Source: Bin87 sp964347975 (lineage in GTDB: Bacteria; Chloroflexota; Dehalococcoidia; Lucifugimonadales; UBA3495). Taken from it: 56,766 bases of DNA. This document shows, piece after piece, positions 25,569 to 34,681 of this stretch (position 1 is its first letter; each line of letters opens with the position of its first letter). The translations under genes were made by a program, and so were the position numbers. The stretch covers positions 1 to 56,766 of the forward strand of contig CAYGAY010000022.1 of assembly GCA_964347975.1 (NCBI GenBank), in the 5' to 3' direction. The notes under the pieces were generated by a model that saw only the letters and a program-made list of their open reading frames with translations, was not told the DNA's origin and searched no databases.

Positions 25569-26129
25569 ATGACCACGGCAAGTCCCCTTCCCCGGGGCGA
25601 AATCATCCAGCAACTGGATGGCGTTTACGAGCTGTTCCCCCTGCCCACCGACGAGGAGACGCTGTCCGCCATCCTCCGCGACTGCCTGGCCGAGTGGGAG
25701 CGCATCCGCATCGGACTGCTGATCCCCGGCGCCGTTTGGGAGATCAAGCCGCCTCAGGAACCTCGCCTTGGCTACCTTGACGGCTACCTCACCGTGGACT
25801 TTCAAGAATGGCACCTGCACCTCTGCATCGGCGCTTCCCAGTCGTCACCGCCCGAAGTGGCCCGACTGCGCCGCGCCGCCCGCGCCGAACTCTACCGCCG
25901 CCTCAACCCCGACCACCAGCCCACGTCCTGGGGCTTCCGACTCTTCAACGGCGGCGGCCAGCAGCAGATCACGGTGTTGCTGCCCAACCCCCACCTGGAC
26001 GAACGCCAGAACTACCTGGAAAACCCTGATTGGGACCGCCTCTACTTATGGGACCGGCTGCGGAAAAAATACCTGGCAACGGGCGAGGACCCCATGGACC
26101 GAACGGCTCCGGGCTTTTGGCACGGGTAA
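25569..26129 (+). CDS. conserved-looking protein of unknown function
   Basis: A 186-residue soluble protein rich in tryptophan and aromatic residues. Notable segments: GYLDGYLTVDFQEWHLHLCI, RRAARAELYRRLNP, TSWGFRLFNGGGQQQITVLL and DWDRLYLWDRLRKKYL. GGAG lies 7 bases before the ATG at 25569. I do not recognise the family. Codon use and the long open frame support a real gene. The next gene (26221) follows by 91 bases on the same strand. Confidence 0.65.
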   Translation: MTTASPLPRGEIIQQLDGVYELFPLPTDEETLSAILRDCLAEWERIRIGLLIPGAVWEIKPPQEPRLGYLDGYLTVDFQEWHLHLCIGASQSSPPEVARLRRAARAELYRRLNPDHQPTSWGFRLFNGGGQQQITVLLPNPHLDERQNYLENPDWDRLYLWDRLRKKYLATGEDPMDRTAPGFWHG

Positions 26130-26220
26130 CCAAGGCTGCTCTTTATTGCTCACGCGCGTCCCTTGCGCCTCGGCGCGGCTCCCCGCTACCATACGCGGCA
26201 GTCAATTTGGGGAGATTGGA

Positions 26221-26601
26221 ATGCACCATTGGACCGTCGGCGGCGACATCTACATCGGCTGGCCCGACCACGGGGCCGAGGAACGTCGCTACACCATCAT
26301 TGACCTTGACTTGTTCGGCAAGGTCTTTCGCGCCCGGGTCACCGACGGCCAGCGACAGGGCGGGTTCATGGTCATCTTCGACTGCCCCAACGTCATCATG
26401 GAGCAGTTGGCCGAGCAGGCGTCCCACGCCCTGGGCTTCCGCGTCATCGTCTCCAGCCTCCGCGCCAGCATCGACGGCGCGGTGGTGCGCAGCTTCGACT
26501 ACGAATGGTATCCCACGCCGGAGTACGAGGAGCGGCCTCGCACGTTAGCGACGGCGCTGGCCAGCCTGTACAACGAAATCGCGCCGGGGCAGGCCGGCTA
26601 A
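26221..26601 (+). CDS. hypothetical protein, 126 residues
   Basis: Soluble, alpha/beta-looking protein (RRYTIIDLDLFGKVFRARVT, MVIFDCPNVIMEQLAEQAS). GGGGAGA precedes the ATG by 7 bases. A much longer frame in the same register extends upstream to 25768 but overlaps the previous gene and lacks a start signal. Its TAA overlaps the TAG of the convergent VWA gene (CTAA at 26598-26601). Function unknown. Confidence 0.55.
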   Translation: MHHWTVGGDIYIGWPDHGAEERRYTIIDLDLFGKVFRARVTDGQRQGGFMVIFDCPNVIMEQLAEQASHALGFRVIVSSLRASIDGAVVRSFDYEWYPTPEYEERPRTLATALASLYNEIAPGQAG

Positions 26602-27986
26602 CCGCCGCCCGGTATGTTGGGATGACCCCACAGGGGATGTCGGAACGTCGGAGCCAGCGCCGGGTTCAGCTCCCGCCGCGACCGGCTCGCCGCGCTGCCG
26701 TCATGGGCCGTATCCATACCTGTCAAAACCCCATTGCCGTCTTTCCCGGAGGTTCGACGGCGCGCTGACGGCGGCCCCCGGCGCGGCGTGAGGTCGTTCA
26801 GATGTCTCGCCAGTTCCTGAAGGCTGTGCAGGTTGTGGGCCGGCAAGAAGTCGTCGATGTACGGCAGCGCCGCCTGCATCCCCCGGGTCAGCGGCTGGTA
26901 GTCCGGCGACCCCAGCAATGGGTTCAGCCAGATCAGGCGGTGGCAGCTCCGTTGCAATCGCGCCATCTCTTGCGACAACAGTTCGGGGTCGCCCCGGTCC
27001 CATCCGTCCGATATCACCAGCGCCACCGCGCCGCCGCGCAGGGTTCGTCGCGCCCACCGGTAGTTGAACGCCTTGACGGCCTCGCCAATGCGGGTGCCGC
27101 CGGCCCAGTCGGGCACCGCCCGCGCCACCTCGGACACCGCACGGTCAACGCCCCGATGCTCAAGATGCCGCGTGATGCGAGTGAGCCGAGTGGCGAACAG
27201 GAACGCCTCCAGCTGCTGACCGCTCGCGGCCATCGTGTGTACAAAGTGCAGCAGCATCCTCGTGTAGCGTTCCATGGATCCGCTGACGTCGCAGATCAGG
27301 GCCAGTGGACGGGGCTTGGTCTTGCGTTGCCGGCGGGCCAGGTCAACCATCTCGCCGCCGTGGGACAGGCTCCGGCGCATACTGCGGCGCAGGTCGATTT
27401 CCGACCCGTCACCCCAGGCGAGCCGCCGGGTACGTCGGCGTCCCAGGTCCCACGCCAGTTCAGCCATCAGCGAACGGGCCGCCGCCACCTCCGCCGGCGT
27501 GTATTCGGCGAAGTCCCGCTGCCGCAATACCTCCCGCGCGCTGAAGACACGGTGCAGGTCTACCACCGGCTGCCGGTCGCCGGCATCCTCTTTGCCGTCA
27601 TCCTGCGGCGGGCCGTCGGAAGCGTCCTCCCGGTGCGGCGTCACCCGGGGCGCGCGGTAGCGTCGCTCCTCGCCCATCGAACGCAGGTCGCGCATACTGC
27701 GCCCGTGGGCCGGCCGGCGCCAGAACACTTGGAACGCCTCGTCGAAAAGCTCCAAATCGCTGCGACGATGCACCAGCAGCGCCCGCGCCGCCAGCCGAAA
27801 GTCGTTGCGGTTCCCGCCCAGGGGCACAAACTCGGTGGCCCGCACCAAATCCAGCATATTCCCGGAACCAACGTCCAACCCCAACCGCCGCAAAACCTCC
27901 CCGAACATCAGCAGGTTGGAGAGGATGGAGCCCGCACCGGCATCGGCCGGCGCGGTGTGCAGGTTGACGCTGACGCCGGTAGTCAT
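26598..27986 (-). CDS. CoxE-like VWA-domain protein
   Basis: A 462-residue protein of the CoxE/VWA-containing family. The N-terminal half is helical. A VWA domain from about residue 225 has a MIDAS motif in ICDVSGSMERYTRM (DxSxS) and a later GGTRIGEAVKAF (Thr) and VISDGWDRGDPE (Asp). CoxE works with a MoxR/CoxD AAA ATPase to insert or activate metal cofactors. A MoxR ATPase lies 4.1 kb upstream on the same strand (32113-33069), but no CO dehydrogenase structural genes are present. A short linker is rich in DGPPQDDGKED. Confidence 0.85.
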   Translation of the reverse strand: MTTGVSVNLHTAPADAGAGSILSNLLMFGEVLRRLGLDVGSGNMLDLVRATEFVPLGGNRNDFRLAARALLVHRRSDLELFDEAFQVFWRRPAHGRSMRDLRSMGEERRYRAPRVTPHREDASDGPPQDDGKEDAGDRQPVVDLHRVFSAREVLRQRDFAEYTPAEVAAARSLMAELAWDLGRRRTRRLAWGDGSEIDLRRSMRRSLSHGGEMVDLARRQRKTKPRPLALICDVSGSMERYTRMLLHFVHTMAASGQQLEAFLFATRLTRITRHLEHRGVDRAVSEVARAVPDWAGGTRIGEAVKAFNYRWARRTLRGGAVALVISDGWDRGDPELLSQEMARLQRSCHRLIWLNPLLGSPDYQPLTRGMQAALPYIDDFLPAHNLHSLQELARHLNDLTPRRGPPSARRRTSGKDGNGVLTGMDTAHDGSAASRSRRELNPALAPTFRHPLWGHPNIPGGG

Positions 27987-27999
27987 ACAGCGTACGACT

Positions 28000-28362
28000 T
28001 TACGGTCTGGTCAGAGCGCGGGTAAAGGCCCAGGATTCGGCTGAAACCTTCTCCTCCCGCGTCCAGTGCAGTTTATCCTGCCAACCGGCGATGTAGTAAA
28101 TTTCCGTCGGTACTACCACTTCGTACTCGCCTCCAAAATAGCGAGCGTGGGTGCGCTTGATAGTTTCGACCGAATCTGCGCCGAGGATAACATACTCCAT
28201 GCGGACGGGCTTGCCGGCCTTCAGGCCGGCGTTGAGCTCGTCCATCTGTTCGTCCTCCAGCCGGCAAAGACGTTCTTCGGCGTCCTCAATGTCGTCATAC
28301 ACCGTGACCCTGGTGGGGATTTTGCCGTGCCGGTCATGTTCAATCAGAAAGTTCAGACTCAT
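28000..28362 (-). CDS. hypothetical protein, 120 residues
   Basis: Soluble mixed alpha/beta protein beginning MSLNFLIEHDRHGKIPTRVT with an acidic helix (DIEDAEERLCRLEDEQMDEL). AGGAG lies 8 bases before the ATG. It sits 13 bases before the VWA gene and 30 bases after the RelA/SpoT-like gene, so it belongs to that transcription unit. Family not recognised. Confidence 0.6.
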   Translation of the reverse strand: MSLNFLIEHDRHGKIPTRVTVYDDIEDAEERLCRLEDEQMDELNAGLKAGKPVRMEYVILGADSVETIKRTHARYFGGEYEVVVPTEIYYIAGWQDKLHWTREEKVSAESWAFTRALTRP

Positions 28363-28392
28363 CCGGTTTCTCCTTCTCCTAGCCCGGCCCAG

Positions 28393-29031
28393 TTACCCGG
28401 AATAGGCCGATGTTATCATACTAATGGCTTGTGCGATGCTGGATTCGGGCAGTTCAACATTCTCCAGATCGCATCGGTATGCCAGTTCCGACAGCTCCAG
28501 CAACGCCTGAACAACTCCCGGGTGGCCGCCGCCATATTTGATGGAGATGTCATACCCGGCGGCCTGCTCGGAAACCTGTTGCCAGCGGAACTGGTTGCGC
28601 GTTTGCACCTGGATCTCCATGAGCTGACCCCGATAGCGAATGTCAAAATGGACTGCACGATACCCGAACTTGGGGCTATCGCTTTTGTCGTCGACTTGTT
28701 GGACATCGTAGGCCGCCAATAATTGGGCCACCGCAGCGTGCTGCTCAGCCCGTCCGGATACGATTATGCGGCAGCCGGCCAAGTCGGTCACTTGGGACAA
28801 CGCCAGGTCGGGACGTCGCTGCAACTTCGCCGACACCGTTTCAATGCGCTTGGTGCGGGAAGCTAATTCGGCGTCCGCCACCAAGAGCCGTAACTCGGCT
28901 TCCAGATCACGCCTGAGTCGATGCAGCATCCGGCGATACTCACGGTAAATGTCTCGATCAGGGGCAGCAATGCCATGCCGCAACCGCTCGCCAAGCGCGT
29001 CAATTTCGTCATCCGTGAACTGCGTTGTCAT
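28393..29031 (-). CDS. small RelA/SpoT-domain protein
   Basis: A 212-residue stand-alone RelA/SpoT nucleotidyltransferase-like protein. Motifs: KRIETVSAKLQRRP (substrate lysine/arginine region), VTDLAGCRIIVSG (the DxxGxR core), then GYRAVHFDIRY and MEIQVQTRNQFRWQ (ExQxRT-like). Such proteins make or modify (p)ppGpp-type alarmones, and some are toxins. There is no HD hydrolase or regulatory domain. I start at the ATG at 29031 (AAGGTG 8 bases upstream); longer readings reach 29079. Confidence 0.75.
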   Translation of the reverse strand: MTTQFTDDEIDALGERLRHGIAAPDRDIYREYRRMLHRLRRDLEAELRLLVADAELASRTKRIETVSAKLQRRPDLALSQVTDLAGCRIIVSGRAEQHAAVAQLLAAYDVQQVDDKSDSPKFGYRAVHFDIRYRGQLMEIQVQTRNQFRWQQVSEQAAGYDISIKYGGGHPGVVQALLELSELAYRCDLENVELPESSIAQAISMITSAYSG

Positions 29032-29071
29032 TTCATCACCTTCGTATTGAACAGTGTTCATAGGATCGGCG

Positions 29072-30340
29072 TCAGCCAACCACCTCGTACCTGCTCCCCC
29101 CGAAACTGCGCGGCAGCATTGCCGCCGCCAGGACCGCCAGGCCGGTAACCCCTCCCACCACCAGCGCCCCGGTGACCGCCGAACCCGACGCCTGAGCCAG
29201 AGCTCCCGCCAACAGTGGCCCGCCGCCGAACCCGATGGCGCTGAACGTCTGCGTCAAACCCGCCAGCGCCGACACTTCCCGGCCTCTGATGCCCCGGAAC
29301 TCGAAGGGGAGTATCTCCATCGCCGGCACGAACACCCAAACCATCCCCACGCCAGTCAACGCCACGGCCGCCAGCAGTTGATTTCCAGCCAGAAACGCGA
29401 TGACGGTGAAGAGTGTGTTCATCGCCGCCGGCAGCAGCACCATCAGCCGCCGGTCGGTGACGTGCTGAAAGATCCGGCTGCCCAGCAAACCGCCGGGTAT
29501 CAGCACGTAGTACATGAAACCGAACAACATGCTCCCCGCTGAAATCGCGATGCCCCGTTCCTCCTCCAATATTGTGGGCAGAAAGGTTAATACGGTTGTC
29601 CACGACGCCGACAGGCCCAGCATAACCAGGCCCAGCAGCCAAGCGTGGGGGTAGGCAATCAGCGCCTTGATCACCGGCGCGCTTGCGCTGTCCTCCGCCG
29701 GCGCATCCCTCTCTCCTGCGCCGGCGTCCTCCCGCCCTGACGCGGGAGATGGTTCAAAAACGGGTTCCGCTCTACGGGTCAGGAACCCCCACGCCAGCAG
29801 CTGGAGACCCATCAGGGCGGCTTGCAGAAAGTAGGCCAGACGCCAGCTGTCCAGCAAAACGATAATCAGCGGACTGAAGGTCAATGCCGCGGCCATGAAC
29901 GTGGAGTGCAGCGACAATCCCACCGATGTTACCGTGGCGTACTGCTTTGGCGCGGCCCACCAACGCAGCAGCAGCGGCCGCGCGGGAGTCATGCCCGCCT
30001 GGGTCAGCACCATCAAAAACCGGGACGCCAGCAGGGTCCAGAACCCCACCGCCACGCCCTGGGTGAACAGGAAGGGCGTCAGCAGCGCCAGGCCCACCAA
30101 CACCCGACGATTGGGATTGAACCGGGCGAACAACACGCTGAAGGGCACCAGCAGCGCAACGGACGCTCCCCAGGACACCGCCTGCAGCGCCCCGATTTGC
30201 AGGTAGCTCAGCCCAAGATCTTCCTGGATGAAGGGCAGAAACAGCCCGAACCCGAAGGACGACAGCACCACCGTGCTGTAGTGCAGTCGGTTGAGCAGCA
30301 GGACCGTCCAGCCCCGCGCCGACGTCGCCATTTCGGACAC
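29072..30340 (-). CDS. MFS transporter
   Basis: A 422-residue major facilitator with about 12 membrane helices and the expected long cytoplasmic loop at about 190-220. That loop (SPASGREDAGAGERDAPAED) is low-complexity and may come from repeat DNA. The GTG at 30340 or the ATG at 30331 could be used; neither has a clear ribosome binding site. It sits between the flavoprotein and the RelA/SpoT-like gene in one direction. Substrate unknown; organic anions are typical for this branch. Confidence 0.8.
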   Translation of the reverse strand: MSEMATSARGWTVLLLNRLHYSTVVLSSFGFGLFLPFIQEDLGLSYLQIGALQAVSWGASVALLVPFSVLFARFNPNRRVLVGLALLTPFLFTQGVAVGFWTLLASRFLMVLTQAGMTPARPLLLRWWAAPKQYATVTSVGLSLHSTFMAAALTFSPLIIVLLDSWRLAYFLQAALMGLQLLAWGFLTRRAEPVFEPSPASGREDAGAGERDAPAEDSASAPVIKALIAYPHAWLLGLVMLGLSASWTTVLTFLPTILEEERGIAISAGSMLFGFMYYVLIPGGLLGSRIFQHVTDRRLMVLLPAAMNTLFTVIAFLAGNQLLAAVALTGVGMVWVFVPAMEILPFEFRGIRGREVSALAGLTQTFSAIGFGGGPLLAGALAQASGSAVTGALVVGGVTGLAVLAAAMLPRSFGGSRYEVVG

Positions 30341-30377
30341 GGGCGCGTCCGCCGGCGAAGCGGCCGTCTCCGGCTCC

Positions 30378-31571
30378 TTAGCGATGTCCCGCCCTGGGGT
30401 GCGCCACCTGGGCAGCGGCCTCGGCCGTCAACCCGGCGAAACGTTCCGGTCGGTATGGCCCCAGCACTGCGTCGGCCCGTACGCCCTCGCAGATTTCCTG
30501 CGCCGCCAACTGGCTCAGCGCCGGCGCCAGCGTGACCCCGCTGTGGGTCAGCGCCACGTAAAGGTTCGGCGCTTCCAGCGCAAAACCCATCACCGGGTAA
30601 CCGTCCAGCGGCATGGGTCGCCAACCCACCGGTACCGGTATTGCCTGCGCCCCCGCCAGCCCCGGCAGATAGTGGCAAGCCCGCGCCAGCAGCTCGTCGG
30701 CGTGGGCCTGGCTGTCGTCCTCGGCCCGGCTCTCCTGGTCGCCTTCGCCGATCATCAGCCGCCCGTCGGGGCACTGGCGCAAGTGTATCTCCCGACGGCC
30801 CTCCTCCAGGGGCGGGGCATACACCACCGGCACCTTTCGCAGCAGCGGTGGCATCGGCGTGGTCCGCATCACCACGCCCGGGCTTTCCGCCTGCGGCACG
30901 TTGACGCCGGCCAGCGCGGCCAACCCGGTGGTATCGGCGCCCGCGGCCAGCACCACCGCGTCAACTTCAATATCGCCCGACGTGGTCTGCACCGCACGGA
31001 TGGTCCCGTCGCCGGATTGAGACATTCCCAGCGCCGAAACGCCAGTGAGAATACCAGCCTCCAACTCGGCCAAACGCCGGATACAGGCATCGACCACCAA
31101 CTGCGGCTCCACCTGCCCCTCGTTCTCGTTGTACTCCGCCGCTGCCACCGGGCCCACCTTCAGGGCCGGCTCCAGTTCCTCCAGTTCGGCCTTGGACACC
31201 AGCCGGCTGGGATAACCCCATGACTGCAACTGACGCACCCGCGCCGACAACGCCTCGGCGGCTTCCGCTTCCGTTTCCCACGCCACCTTGCCGCCCCAGC
31301 GCAGGCCCACGTCTTCACCCAGCGCTTCGGCGAACCGGGGCCACATCTCCAGGGAACGCCGGTTGAGATTATGGTATCCGATGGGTTCTTTCGCGCCGGC
31401 GTTGACCCACGCGAAACTGTGGCTGGAAGCCCCGCTGCCGGGTTCCCCTTGGTCAATCACGGTAACCTGCGCCCCTCGCCCGGCAATGCGCCACGCTATG
31501 GACGCGCCAACTATTCCGGCGCCGATTACGGCCACCCGGCGGCGAGCGCCGCTAACGATCATCGAAGTCAT
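30378..31571 (-). CDS. FAD-dependent amino-acid/amine oxidase (DAO family)
   Basis: About 397 residues. An N-terminal FAD-binding VAVIGAGIVGASIAWRIAG (GxGxxG) is followed by VTVIDQGEPGSGASSHSFAW, which is the DAO/glycine-oxidase/sarcosine-oxidase pattern. The C-terminal part has GWRPMPLDGYPVMGF and ALTHSGVTLAPALSQL. It would oxidise an amino acid or secondary amine with FAD. The start at 31571 overlaps the end of the upstream acidic protein gene; a further in-frame ATG at 31562 is possible. Confidence 0.85.
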   Translation of the reverse strand: MTSMIVSGARRRVAVIGAGIVGASIAWRIAGRGAQVTVIDQGEPGSGASSHSFAWVNAGAKEPIGYHNLNRRSLEMWPRFAEALGEDVGLRWGGKVAWETEAEAAEALSARVRQLQSWGYPSRLVSKAELEELEPALKVGPVAAAEYNENEGQVEPQLVVDACIRRLAELEAGILTGVSALGMSQSGDGTIRAVQTTSGDIEVDAVVLAAGADTTGLAALAGVNVPQAESPGVVMRTTPMPPLLRKVPVVYAPPLEEGRREIHLRQCPDGRLMIGEGDQESRAEDDSQAHADELLARACHYLPGLAGAQAIPVPVGWRPMPLDGYPVMGFALEAPNLYVALTHSGVTLAPALSQLAAQEICEGVRADAVLGPYRPERFAGLTAEAAAQVAHPRAGHR

Positions 31572-32082
31572 CATGCCAGTCCAAGCCCGGGTCGGACACG
31601 CCCAATATGTTCGCCAACTCGTCAATGTCCAGGTCGTCAAAATCGTCGAAGTCGCCGCCGCCGTCCGAGAAACCGCCCGCTAGCGCGTCAATCACCTCCA
31701 ACGCGGCAGTGGCAGCTTCAAAGTCCATCCGTCCGTCGGCCACGCTGATCAGGATGGGGCGGGTAGCCACCGCGCGGAACATCGCCACCCCCACCGTTTT
31801 GGCATCCTCCGAACCGTCTTCCTCCATCAGCGCGTTCAGGGCAGCCATGGCCAGCGCCGCGTCTTCATCGCCCTCTTCCGCCATTTCAAACAGCGCGTCG
31901 GCGACCCGGTCGGCTGCGCCTCCGAACTCTTCCTGTTCGTCCGGGTCTGCCACCAGGCAGGCCAGGTACAGCATCAGCAGATCCGCCGCCGTGCCATCGC
32001 CCCTGGCCAGAGCCTGCTCCACCGCCTCGACGGTCAGAGATTGTGCCCCGTCAGGGTCTGCCGAGTCGAAATAGTTGTTCAT
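31552..32082 (-). CDS. acidic hypothetical protein
   Basis: A 176-residue, strongly acidic helical protein with a C-terminal run of Asp and Gly (GGGDFDDFDDLDIDELANIL). AAGGGA precedes the ATG by 7 bases. It is 30 bases after the MoxR gene and overlaps the flavoprotein start, so it is likely translated with them. Family not recognised; a chaperone-like partner of MoxR/VWA proteins is possible but unsupported. Confidence 0.6.
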   Translation of the reverse strand: MNNYFDSADPDGAQSLTVEAVEQALARGDGTAADLLMLYLACLVADPDEQEEFGGAADRVADALFEMAEEGDEDAALAMAALNALMEEDGSEDAKTVGVAMFRAVATRPILISVADGRMDFEAATAALEVIDALAGGFSDGGGDFDDFDDLDIDELANILGVSDPGLDWHDDFDDR

Positions 32083-32112
32083 GTAGCAATCCCTTGCCGA
32101 ACCGGGAAGATA

Positions 32113-33069
32113 TTATCCCCGCCGGCCGCCCCGTCGCGGCCCCCGGTTCCGGGAACGTTCCAGCAGCGCCCGCACCGGTTCCCCACGCACGGCCTCGATG
32201 TCGTCCTGATACTTGAGCATGATGCCCAGGGTGTCGTCGATCACCTCCGGCTCCAGTTCCCGCATATTCAGCGCCAGCAAAGCCGAGGTCCAGTCCAGCG
32301 TTTCCGACACGCCGGGAATTTTGTACAGCTCCGTCTCCCGCAGCTCCTGGATGAACGAAGTTACCTGTTCAGCCAGCAGACGGGGCGCCTCGGGCAGCCG
32401 CGCCGTGACAATCTGCATTTCCTTCTGGTAGTCGGGATAGTCAACCCAGTAGTACAGACAGCGACGCTTCAGGGCGTCGTGCACTTCCCGCGTCCGGTTG
32501 GACGTGATCACCACCACCGGCGGATGCGCAGCGTGGAACGTGCCCAGTTCCGGTATCGTGATCTGATAGTCGGCCAGCAACTCCAGCAGGAACCCCTCAA
32601 ACTCCTCATCGGCCCGGTCCAGCTCGTCAATCAGCAGCACCGGCGCCCGGTCCCGGCCGGCGTCGATGGCCTCCAGTAATGGACGTTTGATTAGAAATTG
32701 CGGGCTGAACAAGTCAATTCCGCCATCGGAAACCCCATCGCCTCCGCCGCGCCGCGCCTCCATCAACCGGATTTCCAGCAGTTGTCGGGTGTGATTCCAC
32801 TCGTACACCGCATGGTTGACATCCAGCCCTTCGTAGCACTGCAACCGAATCAAATCGGTATTCAGCCCGGCGGCCAGCGCCCGGGCGATTTCCGTCTTGC
32901 CCACGCCGGCCTCGCCCTCCAGGAACAGCGGCCGGCGCAGTTTCAACGCCAGAAAGATGGCAATCGCCAAGCCCCGGTCGGTGATATACGCCTGGTCCCG
33001 CAGCAGCCCCTGCACGTCCTCCACGGACCCGGGGGCCAGAATATCATCATCAGTGTGAACGACAGTCAA
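32113..33069 (-). CDS. MoxR-family AAA+ ATPase (CoxD-like)
   Basis: A 318-residue AAA+ chaperone ATPase. Walker A is GEAGVGKTE near residue 54, Walker B VLLIDELDRADEE near 145, with sensor 1 ITSNRTRE and arginines (LKRRCLYYW) as in MoxR proteins. MoxR ATPases act with VWA proteins such as the CoxE-like one at 26598 in cofactor maturation. The start is TTG with CGGAG 7 bases upstream. A perfect TATAAT at 33081-33086 (minus strand) lies so close that transcripts from it would be almost leaderless. Confidence 0.87.
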   Translation of the reverse strand: MTVVHTDDDILAPGSVEDVQGLLRDQAYITDRGLAIAIFLALKLRRPLFLEGEAGVGKTEIARALAAGLNTDLIRLQCYEGLDVNHAVYEWNHTRQLLEIRLMEARRGGGDGVSDGGIDLFSPQFLIKRPLLEAIDAGRDRAPVLLIDELDRADEEFEGFLLELLADYQITIPELGTFHAAHPPVVVITSNRTREVHDALKRRCLYYWVDYPDYQKEMQIVTARLPEAPRLLAEQVTSFIQELRETELYKIPGVSETLDWTSALLALNMRELEPEVIDDTLGIMLKYQDDIEAVRGEPVRALLERSRNRGPRRGGRRG

Positions 33070-33162
33070 GTGAAACTCCGATTATAGGACAGTAGTGGGA
33101 TCTTTAAGCTGAACCCGGCTGACGAATAACATTTCGACGGTCAATATTAAGCCTCGCGCGCT

Positions 33163-33957
33163 TCACCGGTCGTATCCGGAACTCCGCCGACGGAGTTTCT
33201 CTTCCAGTTCTCTGATGCGAGTTTCCGCTTCCCGGTTGCGTAATTCTACAGCAACCCGGGCCTCTCGTTCGGCGCGGAGTTCGTTTTCGGCGCTGCCCGC
33301 GCGACGTTCTGCCTGGATTCGGGCGGCCCGTTCGTCCTCGAAAGTGAATATGTGTCGGTCGGTCGCAGGGTCGTACCAACCAAGTTGCCCTCGTTCCCAC
33401 CTGATGTTCAGGTTCAAAACCGCGCTGTAGCCCTGTAGGACACCCTCTTCAATCCGCTCGATGTGGACTGGCTCATATCCGCCGTCAACCAGTCGGTCTC
33501 CGGCCAGCCGGGGGTTGCGTCCCCGGAGCGTCTCGTCAAAGCGCCAGTATTCCGGAATGCCCAGGGCAGCGTAGTCGTTCCGTTTATCCGTAGCGTCAAT
33601 GCGCCTGGTGCTGGGGGAGGCAACTTCCATGACGAAATCGGGCGGCTTGCCCTGGTCCGAGATGACGTAAGCCCGACGACGACGGTAGGCCGCCGGGTTC
33701 ACATCGAAAGCGATGAGCAGGTCGGGATAGCGCAGCCCGGTCAGCTCCCGGGTCGGCGCCAGCGCCAGGTAGCGTTCGCCGGCCACCAACGTGGTGTCGG
33801 GATTGCCGAAGTGGATGGTGAGGTGGTGGACGTTGCCGTTGGCGGCCAGGTGGTCAAAGTTGGTCATCTTGTCTTCGGGGATTTCCGGCGGGTCGGGAAA
33901 CACGAAGAATTCCTGGGATTGGATGACTCCCTGGAACGGTTTGCGAGAGGTGGTCAT
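33163..33957 (-). CDS. Uma2 family protein with coiled-coil tail (copy 2)
   Basis: A 264-residue Uma2 protein. Core: YPDLLIAFDV (Asp), PPDFVMEVASPST (Glu), TDKRNDYAALGIPEYWRFDE (Lys), then a C-terminal charged coiled coil (ARIQAERRAGSAENELRAER). GAGG lies 7 bases before the ATG at 33957. It is closely related to the copy at 41203, including the upstream bases around GAACCTCG; the copy at 9664 is more distant. A longer frame to 34239 overlaps the next gene and is not favoured. Confidence 0.85.
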   Translation of the reverse strand: MTTSRKPFQGVIQSQEFFVFPDPPEIPEDKMTNFDHLAANGNVHHLTIHFGNPDTTLVAGERYLALAPTRELTGLRYPDLLIAFDVNPAAYRRRRAYVISDQGKPPDFVMEVASPSTRRIDATDKRNDYAALGIPEYWRFDETLRGRNPRLAGDRLVDGGYEPVHIERIEEGVLQGYSAVLNLNIRWERGQLGWYDPATDRHIFTFEDERAARIQAERRAGSAENELRAEREARVAVELRNREAETRIRELEEKLRRRSSGYDR

Positions 33958-33989
33958 GCTGAACCTCGTCGTTGGCGGGGATACCAAAT

Positions 33990-34649
33990 TCATTGTAGCC
34001 CATTTGCCCCGGCCGCGCCGCCGTCCCGCCAACCCGCCACAAACTCCCGCACCAACCCTCGCAGCGCGTCCCAGTGGTCGCCCAGGCTGGCCCGTTCCGC
34101 CTCGGTCAGCCGGTCGTAAGTCCGCCCGAACTCGGCGAAGTGCCACAGCGGAAATACCCAGAAGCCGTCGCCACTGGTCCCGTCGCCCCGGTCCGCCAGC
34201 GTATCCACGATGCGCCCCGTCGCCCCCTGCACTTCCCACGACGCCAGAGTGCGCCCGCCGTCGGCAACGGCCAGACCTTCGACGAATGCGGCCTTGCGGT
34301 CGTCTCCGCTAAAGGGCTCCAACAGTTCGATCAGCCGCCGTTGCCGCTCGTCATCATCAGCCGCCGGCCCGGCGAATCTATGCGTGTAGCGGCTCTCCCA
34401 ATTGGCCCCCAGGGACGGAACGAGTAGCCCGCCATCGCTGGCCATGGCCGGCATCCCCGCCGCTTGTGACCACTCCTCGGCCTTGTCCCGGGCAATCTCC
34501 TCGTGGGTACGCCCCGCTTCGTCAGGATCAGCCCACACGCCGGCTTCGGCGGGCGTGACGCCGACAACGGGCAGCCCCTCCAGCAGCCACGCCAGCATCC
34601 GCCGTTTGTCGGCGTTGCCCGTGGCGAGCAGGATTTTGGCGCGAGACAC
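33990..34649 (-). CDS. HAM1/RdgB-like non-canonical purine NTP pyrophosphatase
   Basis: About 219 residues. The N-terminal SRAKILLATGNADKRRMLAW matches the HAM1 nucleotide-binding opening, and MASDGGLLVPSLG matches its ADDSGLEVxxLxG motif with changed residues; FxxG..YDRLT-like features follow. It would hydrolyse XTP/ITP to monophosphates, but the divergence leaves substrate uncertain. GTG at 34649 is the best start; upstream codons belong to the end of the MFS gene in another frame. Confidence 0.7.
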   Translation of the reverse strand: MSRAKILLATGNADKRRMLAWLLEGLPVVGVTPAEAGVWADPDEAGRTHEEIARDKAEEWSQAAGMPAMASDGGLLVPSLGANWESRYTHRFAGPAADDDERQRRLIELLEPFSGDDRKAAFVEGLAVADGGRTLASWEVQGATGRIVDTLADRGDGTSGDGFWVFPLWHFAEFGRTYDRLTEAERASLGDHWDALRGLVREFVAGWRDGGAAGANGLQ

Positions 34650-34681
34650 CAGCGAACCGTCGTCAGGATGCCCAGCGCCGA

